From assembly GCA_032718475.1 (NCBI GenBank), contig JAUCBJ010002256.1, positions 1-36,118 on the forward strand: DNA of 36,118 nucleotides. The letters run 5' to 3'. This document shows positions 1 through 9,026 of this stretch, in pieces. The position numbers and the translations under genes were made by a program. Each line of letters opens with the position of its first letter. The stretch's first letter is position 1. The notes beneath the pieces were generated by a model. It ran no database searches. It was not told where the DNA came from and saw only the letters and a list, made by a program, of their open reading frames with translations. The DNA comes from Nemertoderma westbladi (lineage: Eukaryota; Xenacoelomorpha; Nemertodermatida; Nemertodermatidae).

Positions 1-240
1 ATACTGCAGTTCAATTTGTTTTGTAACACTATATCGCTGTATATTTTATTAAGGAATTGAGAAACTAGTTGAACATCAACATTTGAGTACAAATTTGGAA
101 TAAATTACGTATTACATGGGAAAAATACGTTTTTTTCCATGTAATAAATAATTATTTTGGTGGAATTTCTGAAATTGTACGGTATTACGTGTGTTGAAAC
201 AGCATCGAAGTAAAAATGTTTGCACGTAATTTTAGAAAAC
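1..240. repeat. Dispersed repeat, copy 1 (partner at 8520-8840)
   Basis: Two stretches here recur near 8.5-8.8 kb. The stretch around 5-45 (CAGTTCAATTTGTTTTG followed by an ACACTATATCGCTGTAT core) matches about 8784-8822. The stretch around 158-225 (GGTGGAATTTCTGAAATT, then a GTGTTGAAA.AGCATCGAA core) matches about 8532-8583. The two blocks occur in opposite order in the two places. They therefore look like pieces of one interspersed or tandem repeat family of unknown type. No coding capacity is visible. Confidence 0.5.
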
Positions 241-587
241 AAAAATCATATATTTAATTTTATGTTCTAGAATTTTTAATTTTTTAAAGAATTTCTAGTA
301 GTAATAAATACGTTCTAGATGGAACTTTTTTTTAGGTACCTAACATGTTTGTATTACATTTTAAAAAATAGCCTACTTTCAAGAAAAATATTTTTTAGTT
401 TCTAAAAAATATTTGAGTGAAACGCAATTATGCCAGCTGGGGATGCAATTAAGTTGTCGAAATGCATCAATATATTATACCTGGAATAGTCAGGAAATTT
501 CATTTTTTCTTGAAATGTCAGGGAATTCTCGAAAAAATTGGACAAATCAGGGAAAAGTCCGGATATGACGTGATATACAGGAAATGT

Positions 588-615
588 CGATGGCACCATG
601 ACGAACAGTCGTATT
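588..615 (+). repeat. Left terminal inverted repeat of the transposon
   Basis: This 28-bp sequence begins CGATGGCACCATGACG and ends AGTCGTATT. It is the exact reverse complement of 5484-5511. Sequence homology between the two ends stops shortly inside. Its inner half (600-615) is the prototype of a motif repeated inside the element. Confidence 0.9.
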
Positions 616-679
616 GGCAATTTTTGCGATTTTGACTTTATTGGGTATTTGAGTTCATAAAAGGTGGAACTATGTTTTG

Positions 680-783
680 ACAAAAGGTCGTATTCATATC
701 TTCAGTATTAAACACTGTACAGTAAAAAGCAAACGGCCTTATATCGTATTTCTAAATAATTTTAATTTGACGAAAGGTCGTAT
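680..783 (+). promoter_or_regulatory. Subterminal copies of the terminal-repeat motif (candidate transposase binding sites)
   Basis: The inner half of the terminal repeat, GACGAACAGTCGTATT (600-615), recurs as GACAAAAGGTCGTATT at 680-695 and GACGAAAGGTCGTAT at 769-783. At the right end GACGAAACGGCGTAT lies at 5280-5294. The shared pattern is GACRAA followed by a short variable stretch and CGTAT. Arrays of subterminal motifs that resemble the terminal repeat are a known arrangement for transposase recognition; binding here is inferred. Confidence 0.5.
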
Positions 784-1312
784 AAGAAAAATTTCCCAAA
801 ACGTCTGTTCGTCAAAAAGTTAGTCAATGATTATCTTGTAATACGACCTATTAATGTTTATAAAAATATGAACTAAAATGTAAGAAACCTTACTAATATT
901 GTTATATTGATGTTTTATTCATATTTCAATATGCAATATTAACTAATTTGCCCAAAACAATGAGAGTAGAGTTGAACTTGACAGAAAATTTATGATACAT
1001 TTATTTTTATGCAAGTGGGTGGGTACAACACTGCTCATATTGTAAAGTAATAAAGTTATTGTTGGACGTGAAACACAAAACACCAAAGGCAATCCAAACA
1101 AAGGCTCCACTCTCGCTCTCTTGGCTGTTAATATAAGGCAGAGAGGATGCCACACTTACTTCCAATGTTAAATACTCTCATTATACAACACTTTTATTTA
1201 TCCCCCCACTGTAACTTCTCTTTCGATTATTGTTGTGTTGGTTAAAATAACCGGTCACAGGAAACTGTTCCTTTCCCTAAATTGAAAATTGACATTGTTG
1301 ATTCGCCCTCGA

Positions 1313-1343
1313 CCCCCACCCCCCCCCCCCCCCCCCGCCCCCC
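1313..1343. repeat. Poly-C tract
   Basis: This is a run of cytosines broken only by A and G at a few points. It lies inside the transposon downstream of the transposase stop codon. It is low-complexity sequence, likely unstable in length and prone to assembly error. Confidence 0.9.
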
Positions 1344-1501
1344 GTATAAATGGAAAACAATGAATTGTTTTCTTCTGAATGTAAAATATTTTAAGAATTA
1401 TAGAGAACAATATTATTTAATTACTTTTCCTTCAATGAGTATTGAGTTAATTCATAAGATTAGTATGAGTACTTGTTAAGTTTTACAATATGTTTGTTGA
1501 A

Positions 1502-4500
1502 TTACTGATGTGGAAGGGAAAGATAAAATTGCGAATACACGGCGGGTATCACTGGTGTATTACCAGTACAGAGCGAAACGAGGTCATCATACTTTCCTGT
1601 AGCCAATCGTGGAGCTGAAGAATATGCTTTAGCTATAGCTGGAATAGATTTTTTTTCTCGAATTTTGGGAAGAGTAATGGCATCAAATTCCGGTTGTTGA
1701 TGCATATTCTTGAAGTAAATTTTCTCTGGGTCTACCTTTTTAACCAATATTTGGCACATTGAAGGCCAATTGACATTCACCCCATTGTCACTCTCTCTGG
1801 TCTTTAAGATTCCAAGAGATCTGGAATACTCCTTGAAATCGTTTATATCATCACTAGTAACTTCTATTACATTATACGGTATATTTCTACTCAACTTAAT
1901 TACAGGTATAAGCTGTGATGGAAGCATAACCTGACCGCAGCGCTTCATGGCCCTCTCCACACAAGCATGGACTGAGTCCCCTTCACATTGACCATGATTT
2001 GGCACAGATATAATTAGATGAACACTCTCTGCTTTCTTCGAATTCCCTAGGAATTCACGAAACATAGCAGGCAAAATCGAGTTCTTATTCTGGCCGCTGC
2101 ATCCATCTGCAAACAGTTTAATGTCTGTCACTCCCCGACCATCTTGGAAATGAAGCCACTTATTAAGAAATGATGAGATTTCATTCGATCCCCGCTGAGC
2201 CACTGCTTCATGCCACAAATAGCAATGTACCTCTTTTGAAGCCAGATTATATATTGTAAAATTATAATTTGCTAAACGTCTCTTATAAAAGATTTCCGCC
2301 CTGTTGGATTTTGGAAGGTAAATGACCTGCTCAAGGTCAAATGAAGCTGCGGCGATTTGGTTACATTCATCAGCTTTTGCTCTTTTTGTTAAATCCTCTT
2401 TTATCTCTCTATATTTCAACTTTTCACTAGTGTGCTGCTCGTACTCTTCTTTCAGCTCAGCATTAATCTCACCACCAACAATATTTTGGGTCTTTACAGC
2501 ACTACGGTGCGTTTCGCAAAGACCACACAAATTTTTCTTTGGGTGATGGATAGCTAGGTTTTTCGATTGAAAGACGTTAGAATATTTACTAAAGGAAGCA
2601 GCAGGATTTCCTGCTCTCTTTTCTTCAGCTTTATACATTCTGAACATCTTTGGAACAGAAAGATCCTCCGATAAATAATTCTTCTTGGAATCTTTCCTGG
2701 TATAATGTGCATCGACCTTTGGAAATCTATCAATATGCTCACTTGTTCTTGTTTCAAGAAACTCATCTTTCACTTTTAGAGATGCTACTCGACCACCTCG
2801 TTTCTCTCCTTCCAAGACACCATCTGCAGACAGCTTCTTGATGGTTGTATAAACAAATTTCTCGCTTATATTAAAAGTTTTGAGAAAAAGTTGTTTGCAA
2901 ACAGAAATGTATTCACCATCTTTAAATAGTGTGTAATTAAGAGTTTGTTTCTTTTTCCCCTTTGGTTCACAAAGTGATGTAGATCTAACATGGCGCAATA
3001 TATATTTACGCTGCTCCTCTAAACTGCCAAGATCATAAAACGATTCCATAAGATTCTTGCGAACTTCCTCAGTAACTAACCTACAGTCTTTAATTTCCTT
3101 GGTGTTGCGAAGGGCGCAGTTACATCTTGTACCAAGGACACGACGAGAACTAAACTCTTTACGGGACTTCTCGCTCAAATACGGTTGGCCTGAATTCCGA
3201 TTCTTCTTTACTATCAGTCTCTTGCACTTTGAGTGCTTTATGCTTACATTAACAACACCATCACCTTCTGGTGGTGCCCCATCCACAATAAAATCTTCAG
3301 GTACACATTCTATGTTATCGTCTCCTTCTTCAAAATTATTACTCTGAAAAGGTGAATCTTGAAAAATATCATAATCCTCAAAAAACTCAGAATCAGACAA
3401 ATCACTATATTCTGAAGGTGAGTAATCTTCATCTAAATAGGAGTCATCGCAGTCACTTTCTATGTTCTCATCGAGTCCATACAGAGGTTCTTTATTTCTA
3501 GATTTCCTCGCCATAGCATTCTCTGGGGGAACTTGGACCATCGCAGCTGCGTCAGGGGGAACATCAACCATCATAGCACTGGCTGGAGGAACATCTACAA
3601 TAGTAGCTTTGTCCAGGGGCATATCAAAAACCATACTGTCCAAAGAAAACCCATAAAAATTTGACACATTGATACAACAGTTGTCACACTCACTTTCTAT
3701 GTTACTATTGACTTCATATAGAGGTTCTTTACATAAATATATTGCTTGACTGGGGGGAACATCGAACACTGTAGCTTTTTCTGGGGGAACATCGACAATC
3801 GTAGCTATGTCTGCAGGAATATCGAACACTGTAACCTTGTCTGGGGGAACATCGACAATCGTAGCTATGTCTGCAGGAACATCGACCATCATAGCTTTGT
3901 CTAGGGGAACATCGACAATCATAGCTTTGTCTGGGGGAACATCGACCAACATAGCTTTGTCTGCGGGAATATCGAACACTATAGCCTTGTCTGGGGGAAC
4001 ATCGACAATCGTAGCTATGTCTGCAGGAACATCGACCATCATAGCTTTGTCTAGGGGAACATCGACAATCATAGCTTTGTCTGGGGGAACATCGACCAAC
4101 ATAGCTTTGTCTGCGGGAATATCGAACACTGTAGCCTTGTCTGGGGGAACATCAACAATCGTAGCTATGTCTGTAGGAACATCGACCATCATAGCTTTGT
4201 CTAGGGGAACATCGACAATCATAGCTTTGTCTGGGGGAACATCGACCAACATAGCTTTGTCTGCGGGAATATCGAACACTGTAGCCTTGTCTGGGGGAAC
4301 ATCAACAATCGTAGCTATGTCTGTAGGAACATCGACCATCATAGCTTTGTCTAGGGGAACATCGACAATCATAGCTTTGTCTGGGGGAACATCGACCAAC
4401 ATAGCTTTGTCTGCGGGAATATCGAACACTGTAGCCTTGTCTGGGGAAACATCGACAATCGTAGCTATGTCTGTAGGAACATCGACAATCGTAGCTATGT

Positions 4501-4699
4501 CTGCAGGAACATCGACCATCATAGCTTTGTCTAGGGGAACATCGACAATCGTAGCTTTGTCTGGGGGTACATCGATCAATATAGCTTTGTCTGGGGGAAG
4601 CTCATTCCCCATAATGCTTTCACCCAAACTGTCCAAAATAAACCCATAAAAAATAGACTCATCATCGGAATCAAACGATCTATTCCTTGTTGTATCCAT
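1502..4699 (-). CDS. Transposase-like protein with DDE core (DUF7869-type) and 10-residue N-terminal repeats
   Basis: This single-exon gene encodes 1065 residues. The ATG at 4699 (MDTTRNRSFDSDDES) is preferred; the frame upstream opens only with TTG. Residues 32-321 are 29 contiguous copies of a 10-residue repeat (consensus VDVPPDKATI), and four weaker copies lie at about 356-395. An acidic Ser/Asp/Glu linker follows (about 402-470). Next come a cysteine motif (C526-x-C528), a conserved helical region with VCKQLFLKTFNIS at 600-612 that is typical of an abundant insect/cnidarian transposon-protein family, and a CxxC motif at C725/C728. The likely catalytic triad is D788 (SFDLEQ), D865 (FADGCSGQNKN) and E906 (HGQCEGD), which is RNase H-fold spacing. 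Family knowledge suggests it cuts and joins DNA at the terminal repeats. No frame breaks are visible, so it may be active. The acidic repeat domain is unusual and its role is unknown. Confidence 0.8.
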   Translation of the reverse strand: MDTTRNRSFDSDDESIFYGFILDSLGESIMGNELPPDKAILIDVPPDKATIVDVPLDKAMMVDVPADIATIVDVPTDIATIVDVSPDKATVFDIPADKAMLVDVPPDKAMIVDVPLDKAMMVDVPTDIATIVDVPPDKATVFDIPADKAMLVDVPPDKAMIVDVPLDKAMMVDVPTDIATIVDVPPDKATVFDIPADKAMLVDVPPDKAMIVDVPLDKAMMVDVPADIATIVDVPPDKAIVFDIPADKAMLVDVPPDKAMIVDVPLDKAMMVDVPADIATIVDVPPDKVTVFDIPADIATIVDVPPEKATVFDVPPSQAIYLCKEPLYEVNSNIESECDNCCINVSNFYGFSLDSMVFDMPLDKATIVDVPPASAMMVDVPPDAAAMVQVPPENAMARKSRNKEPLYGLDENIESDCDDSYLDEDYSPSEYSDLSDSEFFEDYDIFQDSPFQSNNFEEGDDNIECVPEDFIVDGAPPEGDGVVNVSIKHSKCKRLIVKKNRNSGQPYLSEKSRKEFSSRRVLGTRCNCALRNTKEIKDCRLVTEEVRKNLMESFYDLGSLEEQRKYILRHVRSTSLCEPKGKKKQTLNYTLFKDGEYISVCKQLFLKTFNISEKFVYTTIKKLSADGVLEGEKRGGRVASLKVKDEFLETRTSEHIDRFPKVDAHYTRKDSKKNYLSEDLSVPKMFRMYKAEEKRAGNPAASFSKYSNVFQSKNLAIHHPKKNLCGLCETHRSAVKTQNIVGGEINAELKEEYEQHTSEKLKYREIKEDLTKRAKADECNQIAAASFDLEQVIYLPKSNRAEIFYKRRLANYNFTIYNLASKEVHCYLWHEAVAQRGSNEISSFLNKWLHFQDGRGVTDIKLFADGCSGQNKNSILPAMFREFLGNSKKAESVHLIISVPNHGQCEGDSVHACVERAMKRCGQVMLPSQLIPVIKLSRNIPYNVIEVTSDDINDFKEYSRSLGILKTRESDNGVNVNWPSMCQILVKKVDPEKIYFKNMHQQPEFDAITLPKIREKKSIPAIAKAYSSAPRLATGKYDDLVSLCTGNTPVIPAVYSQFYLSLPHQ
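3737..4606 (-). repeat. Coding minisatellite, 30-bp units with 150-bp higher-order period
   Basis: Twenty-nine 30-bp units encode 10 residues each, with no indels. Variant units (VDVPPDKAMI, VDVPLDKAMM, VDVPADIATI/VDVPTDIATI, VDVPPDKATV, FDIPADKAML) recur in the same order. This gives a 150-bp higher-order repeat, visible for example by comparing 4021-4170, 4171-4320 and 4321-4470. Such near-identity points to recent expansion by slippage or unequal exchange. Because the period is divisible by three, the opposite strand is also open over this stretch (3807-4649). Confidence 0.95.
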
Positions 4700-5483
4700 A
4701 AGTAGCAGAGTAGTAAATAGGTCTAAGTCAAAAAGTACCGTGAACAAAACATAATAATAATAAGCCTATAAACATGACTACCGGTAAAACAACAGAGCAA
4801 TTTTTAATTCGCTTGACTGAATCTAAAACATTACAGACATAGTCTAATAACAGTAGTGAGAATTCTAAACAAGGATGCTAAATAATTAGACAGGAAAAAG
4901 TCTGAAAGTAGGGCTAACAATGCGAGCGATTATTGAGCTATAATTTTTTGATCCTAACAAATTTCGTTGAAATTTCACACAGGATGTTTAGATACCGGTA
5001 GCAAAAATAGGGAACTGACAAAACTGATAGTACTGGTATAGCATATTTACTTATGAAAGCCTACTATAGTGCAGCACCAGAACTGTATCGGTACCTGTCT
5101 GCCTGTAGGCCTCATAGGCCTATAAGAACAAATAATCGTTTCTAATTTTAGCAAAACTATAATTAATTATATTCAGAATTACAATGGAGGACCTTATTGC
5201 TCCATTGTGAACCGGGCTTATGCTATAAGTAAAAATATACTACTTGACATATTTTGGCAAAAGCCCTTGATATTTTTTTGACGAAACGGCGTATTTCAAA
5301 TATGGCGTCATTACATGACGTCATACTATTTAAATAAAAAAAAATCATTTTTTTCTGAAAGCCCTCATCAAAATTGTTGTTACAATGAAATATGAAGCGG
5401 TTTTATAAAGTTGATTGCAAGTTATGCATAATTTAAAAACTAAAAATTTTCAAACGCCATTTTCTCAAAATCATCAAAACATG

Positions 5484-5511
5484 AATACGACTGTTCGTCA
5501 TGGTGCCATCG
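5484..5511 (-). repeat. Right terminal inverted repeat of the transposon
   Basis: This is the exact reverse complement of 588-615 and is followed by ATGT, the putative target duplication. It lies 785 bp upstream of the transposase start codon, so this end probably carries the promoter of the minus-strand gene. Confidence 0.9.
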
Positions 5512-5652
5512 ATGTGACATAAGTGAAAATGTGAAAAAAAAGTATTGTGTAGTATTGTTAGTTCTCACTAGCTCTCAGACTAGATAGCACTGAATAATCT
5601 ACTCCCCCCCCCCTCGTTTTCTCGATGTAATCACTTGTTGTTTGTTTTGTAG

Positions 5653-5679
5653 CGCTGCCGAGAGCGTACCCATGAAGAG
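5653..5679 (+). CDS. Candidate internal micro-exon of the unidentified plus-strand gene
   Basis: A 27-bp stretch is preceded by a pyrimidine-rich acceptor (TTTGTTTTGTAG, ending at 5652) and followed by a GT donor (GTTTGT, from 5680). Read so that it ends in phase 2, it gives AAESVPMK plus a split serine codon. It then joins in frame to the exon at 8318 with no stop. The donor is weak and the exon is very short. The phase match supports it but could be chance. Confidence 0.3.
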
Positions 5680-6048
5680 GTTTGTTTTGCACAAATATAA
5701 TTGTTTTCATTTCATTTCGATGTCTCTAGAACTTTAGTTAGACTAAACCACTTATTTAGTTCGAGGTTCGAGTCATTCTTGGCTTGTTTTTTATCTATAT
5801 GTTGTTCGACTGAACTGTTTATGCCTGTCTGACTGATTGATTGCACAAATATACTAATATATCATTAATAGTTGAAATCAACTATTTCACATTAATCCTG
5901 TCTGATATCATTGAATTCTTTCTTTGGGCCGAATATTTCAAGTTTGTAATAAACAGTAGATATAATTATTTATTTCGTGGAGAAAAAGTTATAACCTTAA
6001 CCAATAACTCTACTTTATTTACACAAACAAACAAACTGTTATATAGTG

Positions 6049-8290
6049 AACTTTATGTTATTTGCTCCAACCTAAGTTTATGTTATTTGCTCCAACCTAA
6101 GTTTGTGTTATTTGCTCCAACCTAAGTTTGTGTTATTTGCTCCAACCTAAGTTTGTGTTATTTTCTCAAACCCAAGTATGTGTTATTTGCTCCACATCAA
6201 GTTTGTGTTACTTGTTTGCAACCTAGGTTTATGTTATTTGCTCCAACCCATTGTTATGTTATTTGCTCGAATAGATTGTTACATTATTTGTTCCAATCCA
6301 ATGTCATTTGCTCCAATTCAGTTGATGTAATTTACTCCAATCTAAGTTTGTGTTATTCGATCCAACGCATGTTTCTATTATTTGTTTTAACCCAAGTATA
6401 AGTAATTTGCACAAACCCAAATTTGTGTTATTTGCTCAAAACCTAAGTTTGTGTTATTTGCTCCAACCTAAGTTTGTGTTATTTGCTCCAACCTAAGTTT
6501 GTGTTATTTGCTCCAACCTAAGTTTGTGTTATTTGCTCCAACCTAAGTTTGTGTTATATACTCCAACCTAAGTTTGTGTTATTTGCTCCAACCTAAGTTT
6601 GTGCTATATACTCCAACCTAAGTTTGTATTATTTTCTCCAACCCAAGTTTATGTTATTTGCACAAACCCAATTTTGAGTTATTTGCACAAACCCAAGTTT
6701 GTGTTATTTGCTCCAACCTAAGTTTGTGTTATTTGCTCCAACCTAAGTTTGTGTTATTTGCTCCAACCTAGGTTTGTGTTATTTGCTCCAACCTAAGTTT
6801 GTGTTATTTGCTCCAACCTAAGTTTGTGTTATTTGCTCCAACCTAAGTTTGTGTTATTTGCTCCAACCTAAGTTTGTGTTATATACTCCAACCTAAGTTT
6901 GTGTTATTTGCTCCAACCTAAGTTTGTGTTATATACTCCAACCTAGGTTTGTATTATTTTCTCCAACCCAAGTTTATGTTATTTGCACAAACCCAATTTT
7001 GTGTTATTTGCTCCAACCTAAGTTTGTGTTATTTGCTCCAACCTAAGTTTGTATTATTTGCTACAACCCAAGTTTATGTTGTTTGCACAAACCCAGGTTT
7101 GTGTTATTTGCCCCAACCTAAGTTTGTGTTATTTGCTCCAACCTAAGTTTGTTTTATTTGCTCCAACCTAAGTTTGTTTTATTTGCTCCAACCTAAGTTT
7201 GTGTTATTTGCCCCAACCTAAGTTTGTGTTATTTGCTCCAACCTAAGTTTGTTTTATTTGCTCCAACCTAAGTTTGTGTTATTTGCTCCAACCTAAGTTT
7301 GTGTTATTTGCTCCAACCTAAGTTTGTGTTATTTGCTCCAACCTAAGTTTGTATTATTTGCTACAACCCAAGTTTATGTTATTTGCACAAACCCAGGTTT
7401 GTGTTATTTGCCCCAACCTAAGTTTGTGTTATTTGCTCCAACCTAAGTTTGTGTTATTTGCTCCAACCTAAGTTTGTGTTATTTGCTCCAACCTAAGTTT
7501 GTGTTATTTGCTCCAACCAAAGTTTGTGTTATTTGCTCCAACCTAAGTTTGTGTTATTTGCTCCAACCTAAGTTTGTATTATTTGCTCCAACCTAAGTTT
7601 GTGTTATTTGCTCCAACCTAAGTTTGTTTTATTTGCTCCAACCTAAGTTTGTGTTATTTGCTCCAACCTAAGTTTGTGTTATTTGCTCCAACCCAAGTTT
7701 GTATTATTTGCTCCAACCTAAGTTTGTGTTATTTGCTCCAACCTAAGTTTGTTTTATTTGCTCCAACCTAAGTTTGTGTTATTTGCTCCAACCTAAGTTT
7801 GTGTTATTTGCTCCAACCTAAGTTTGTGTTATTTGCTCCAACCTAAGTTTGTATTATTTGCTCCAACCCAAGTTTATGTTATTTGCACAAACCCAGGTTT
7901 GTGTTATTTGCTCCAACCCTAGTTTGTGTTATTTGCTCCAACCTAAGTTTGTGTTATTTGCTCCAACCTAAGTTTGTGTTATTTGCTCCAACCTAAGTTT
8001 GTATTATTTGCTCCAACCCAAGTTTATGTTATTTGCACAAACCCAGGTTTGTGTTATTTGCTCCAACCTAAGTTTGTGTTATTTGCTCCAACCTAAGTTT
8101 GTGTTATTTGCTCCAACCTAAGTTTGTGTTATTTGCTCCAACCTAAGTTTGTGTTATTTGCTCCAACTCATAACATAACTCATGTATGTGTCATCTATGT
8201 CCAACCCAAGATTGTGTTATTTCTCCAACCCAAGTTTCTGTTTATTTGCTCCAACCCAAGTTTCTGTTTATTTGCTCCAACCCAATTATA
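6049..8290 (+). repeat. 25-bp tandem array (about 90 copies)
   Basis: The unit is ATTTGCTCCAACCTAAG followed by TTTGTGTT, 25 bp. It is highly uniform from about 6420 to 8160, with degenerate units at both ends. Variant units (a TTTATGTTATTTGCACAAAC type and a GTGTTATATACTCC type) recur in blocks, for example 7045-7120, 7345-7420, 7850-7920 and 8000-8060, showing amplification of multi-unit blocks. It lies between the candidate exon at 5653-5679 and the exon at 8318-8371 and stops about 27 bp before that exon's acceptor, so it is probably intronic. Open frames within it are repeat artefacts. Confidence 0.95.
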
Positions 8291-8317
8291 TTTAATATTC
8301 ACATTTTTTCTCTTTAG

Positions 8318-8371
8318 TTTGCCAGATGACTATGAACCGGACTTAGTAGTGGAGGGTAATTACAATAAATC
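8318..8371 (+). CDS. Penultimate exon of an unidentified plus-strand gene
   Basis: The 54-bp exon follows a strong acceptor (CATTTTTTCTCTTTAG, ending at 8317) and precedes a near-consensus donor (GTGAGT at 8372-8377). It encodes LPDDYEPDLVVEGNYNK plus two bases of a serine codon (TC). The serine codon is completed exactly by the first base of the exon at 12526, and the joined frame continues to a stop codon. The encoded segment is hydrophilic and acidic and looks like a cytoplasmic C-terminal tail. I do not recognise the gene; upstream exons may lie beyond the transposon, outside the window. Confidence 0.55.
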
Positions 8372-8519
8372 GTGAGTATATTTTATTCTTAGTTTATAAC
8401 TTTTTCGCCTTGAGTTAATATCGGGACGCCAAATTCGGGAGAAGAGTACATTTTTTCTCTAGGGATGAAAATAACACAGAATTGCATTGATTTTACTTTT
8501 TTACCGGCGGAAAAAGTAA

Positions 8520-8840
8520 AATGAAATATTTTTGGTGGAATTTCTTAAATTTAATTACATGTGTTGAAAGAGCATCGAAATAGTAAAGGGTTGTTAAGTC
8601 TGCAAGGCGTACTCCAAAACGGAACTCATTTCAAATATTTGTTTATGTAGTAAAGCGGCTCTCTCGTTACGAAATAAATATTCGAGAACACTAAAGTATT
8701 TAACATTGAGTAAGGCAACATCAGGAGTTGAAGAGTACAATAATTTGAATCGCAGTTACTATGGAAGCAATATAGTAAAATACTACAGTTCAATTTATTT
8801 TGTAACACTATATCGCTGTATCTTCCATTAAAGTAAAAAC
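8520..8840. repeat. Dispersed repeat, copy 2 (partner at 1-240)
   Basis: This region contains the two blocks shared with the first 240 bases: GGTGGAATTTCTTAAATT around 8532 and CAGTTCAATTTATTTTG plus the TATATCGCTGTAT core around 8784-8822. The rest of 8372-9026 is AT-rich intron with no other feature seen. Confidence 0.5.
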
Positions 8841-9026
8841 AAAACGTATCAATCAAACGTATCAAAAGCTCTACTTTTTCCAAAGTGATAAAATAAACAT
8901 TATATTTAATTGTTTCATTTTTATTCTAAACTTGAAACCTTAGGCCCTCCTCTACTTATATCCCTAGGATGAACATAATATGTTCGTTATAATACAATAC
9001 ACTATATTTTACTCCTAAAAATTGAA

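Larger units (their letters stand above)
584..5515 (-). mobile_element. Complete cut-and-paste DNA transposon (4924 bp plus 4-bp target duplication)
   Basis: The element runs from 588 to 5511. It is bounded by two 28-bp inverted repeats identical at every base (588-615 and 5484-5511, beginning CGATGGCACCATGACG). ATGT lies immediately outside both ends (584-587 and 5512-5515), as expected for a 4-bp target-site duplication. It contains one long intact minus-strand gene (1502-4699) with a DDE-like core, plus internal copies of a motif from the terminal repeat near both ends. Perfect terminal repeats and an unbroken reading frame suggest recent insertion. A 4-bp duplication fits the Sola group among named superfamilies, but I assign that only tentatively. 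The surrounding DNA resumes a host-like sequence that may be an intron of the plus-strand gene ending at 12556. Confidence 0.85.

Noticed and set aside
4700-4747. Longer transposase N-terminus from a TTG codon
   Set aside because: Eukaryotic initiation favours the ATG at 4699; the extra 16 codons have no supporting feature.
6153-8375. Frames such as 6153-6401 and 6949-7146
   Set aside because: They are readings of the 25-bp array. Only the last 54 bp of the frame ending at 8375 has exon signals.
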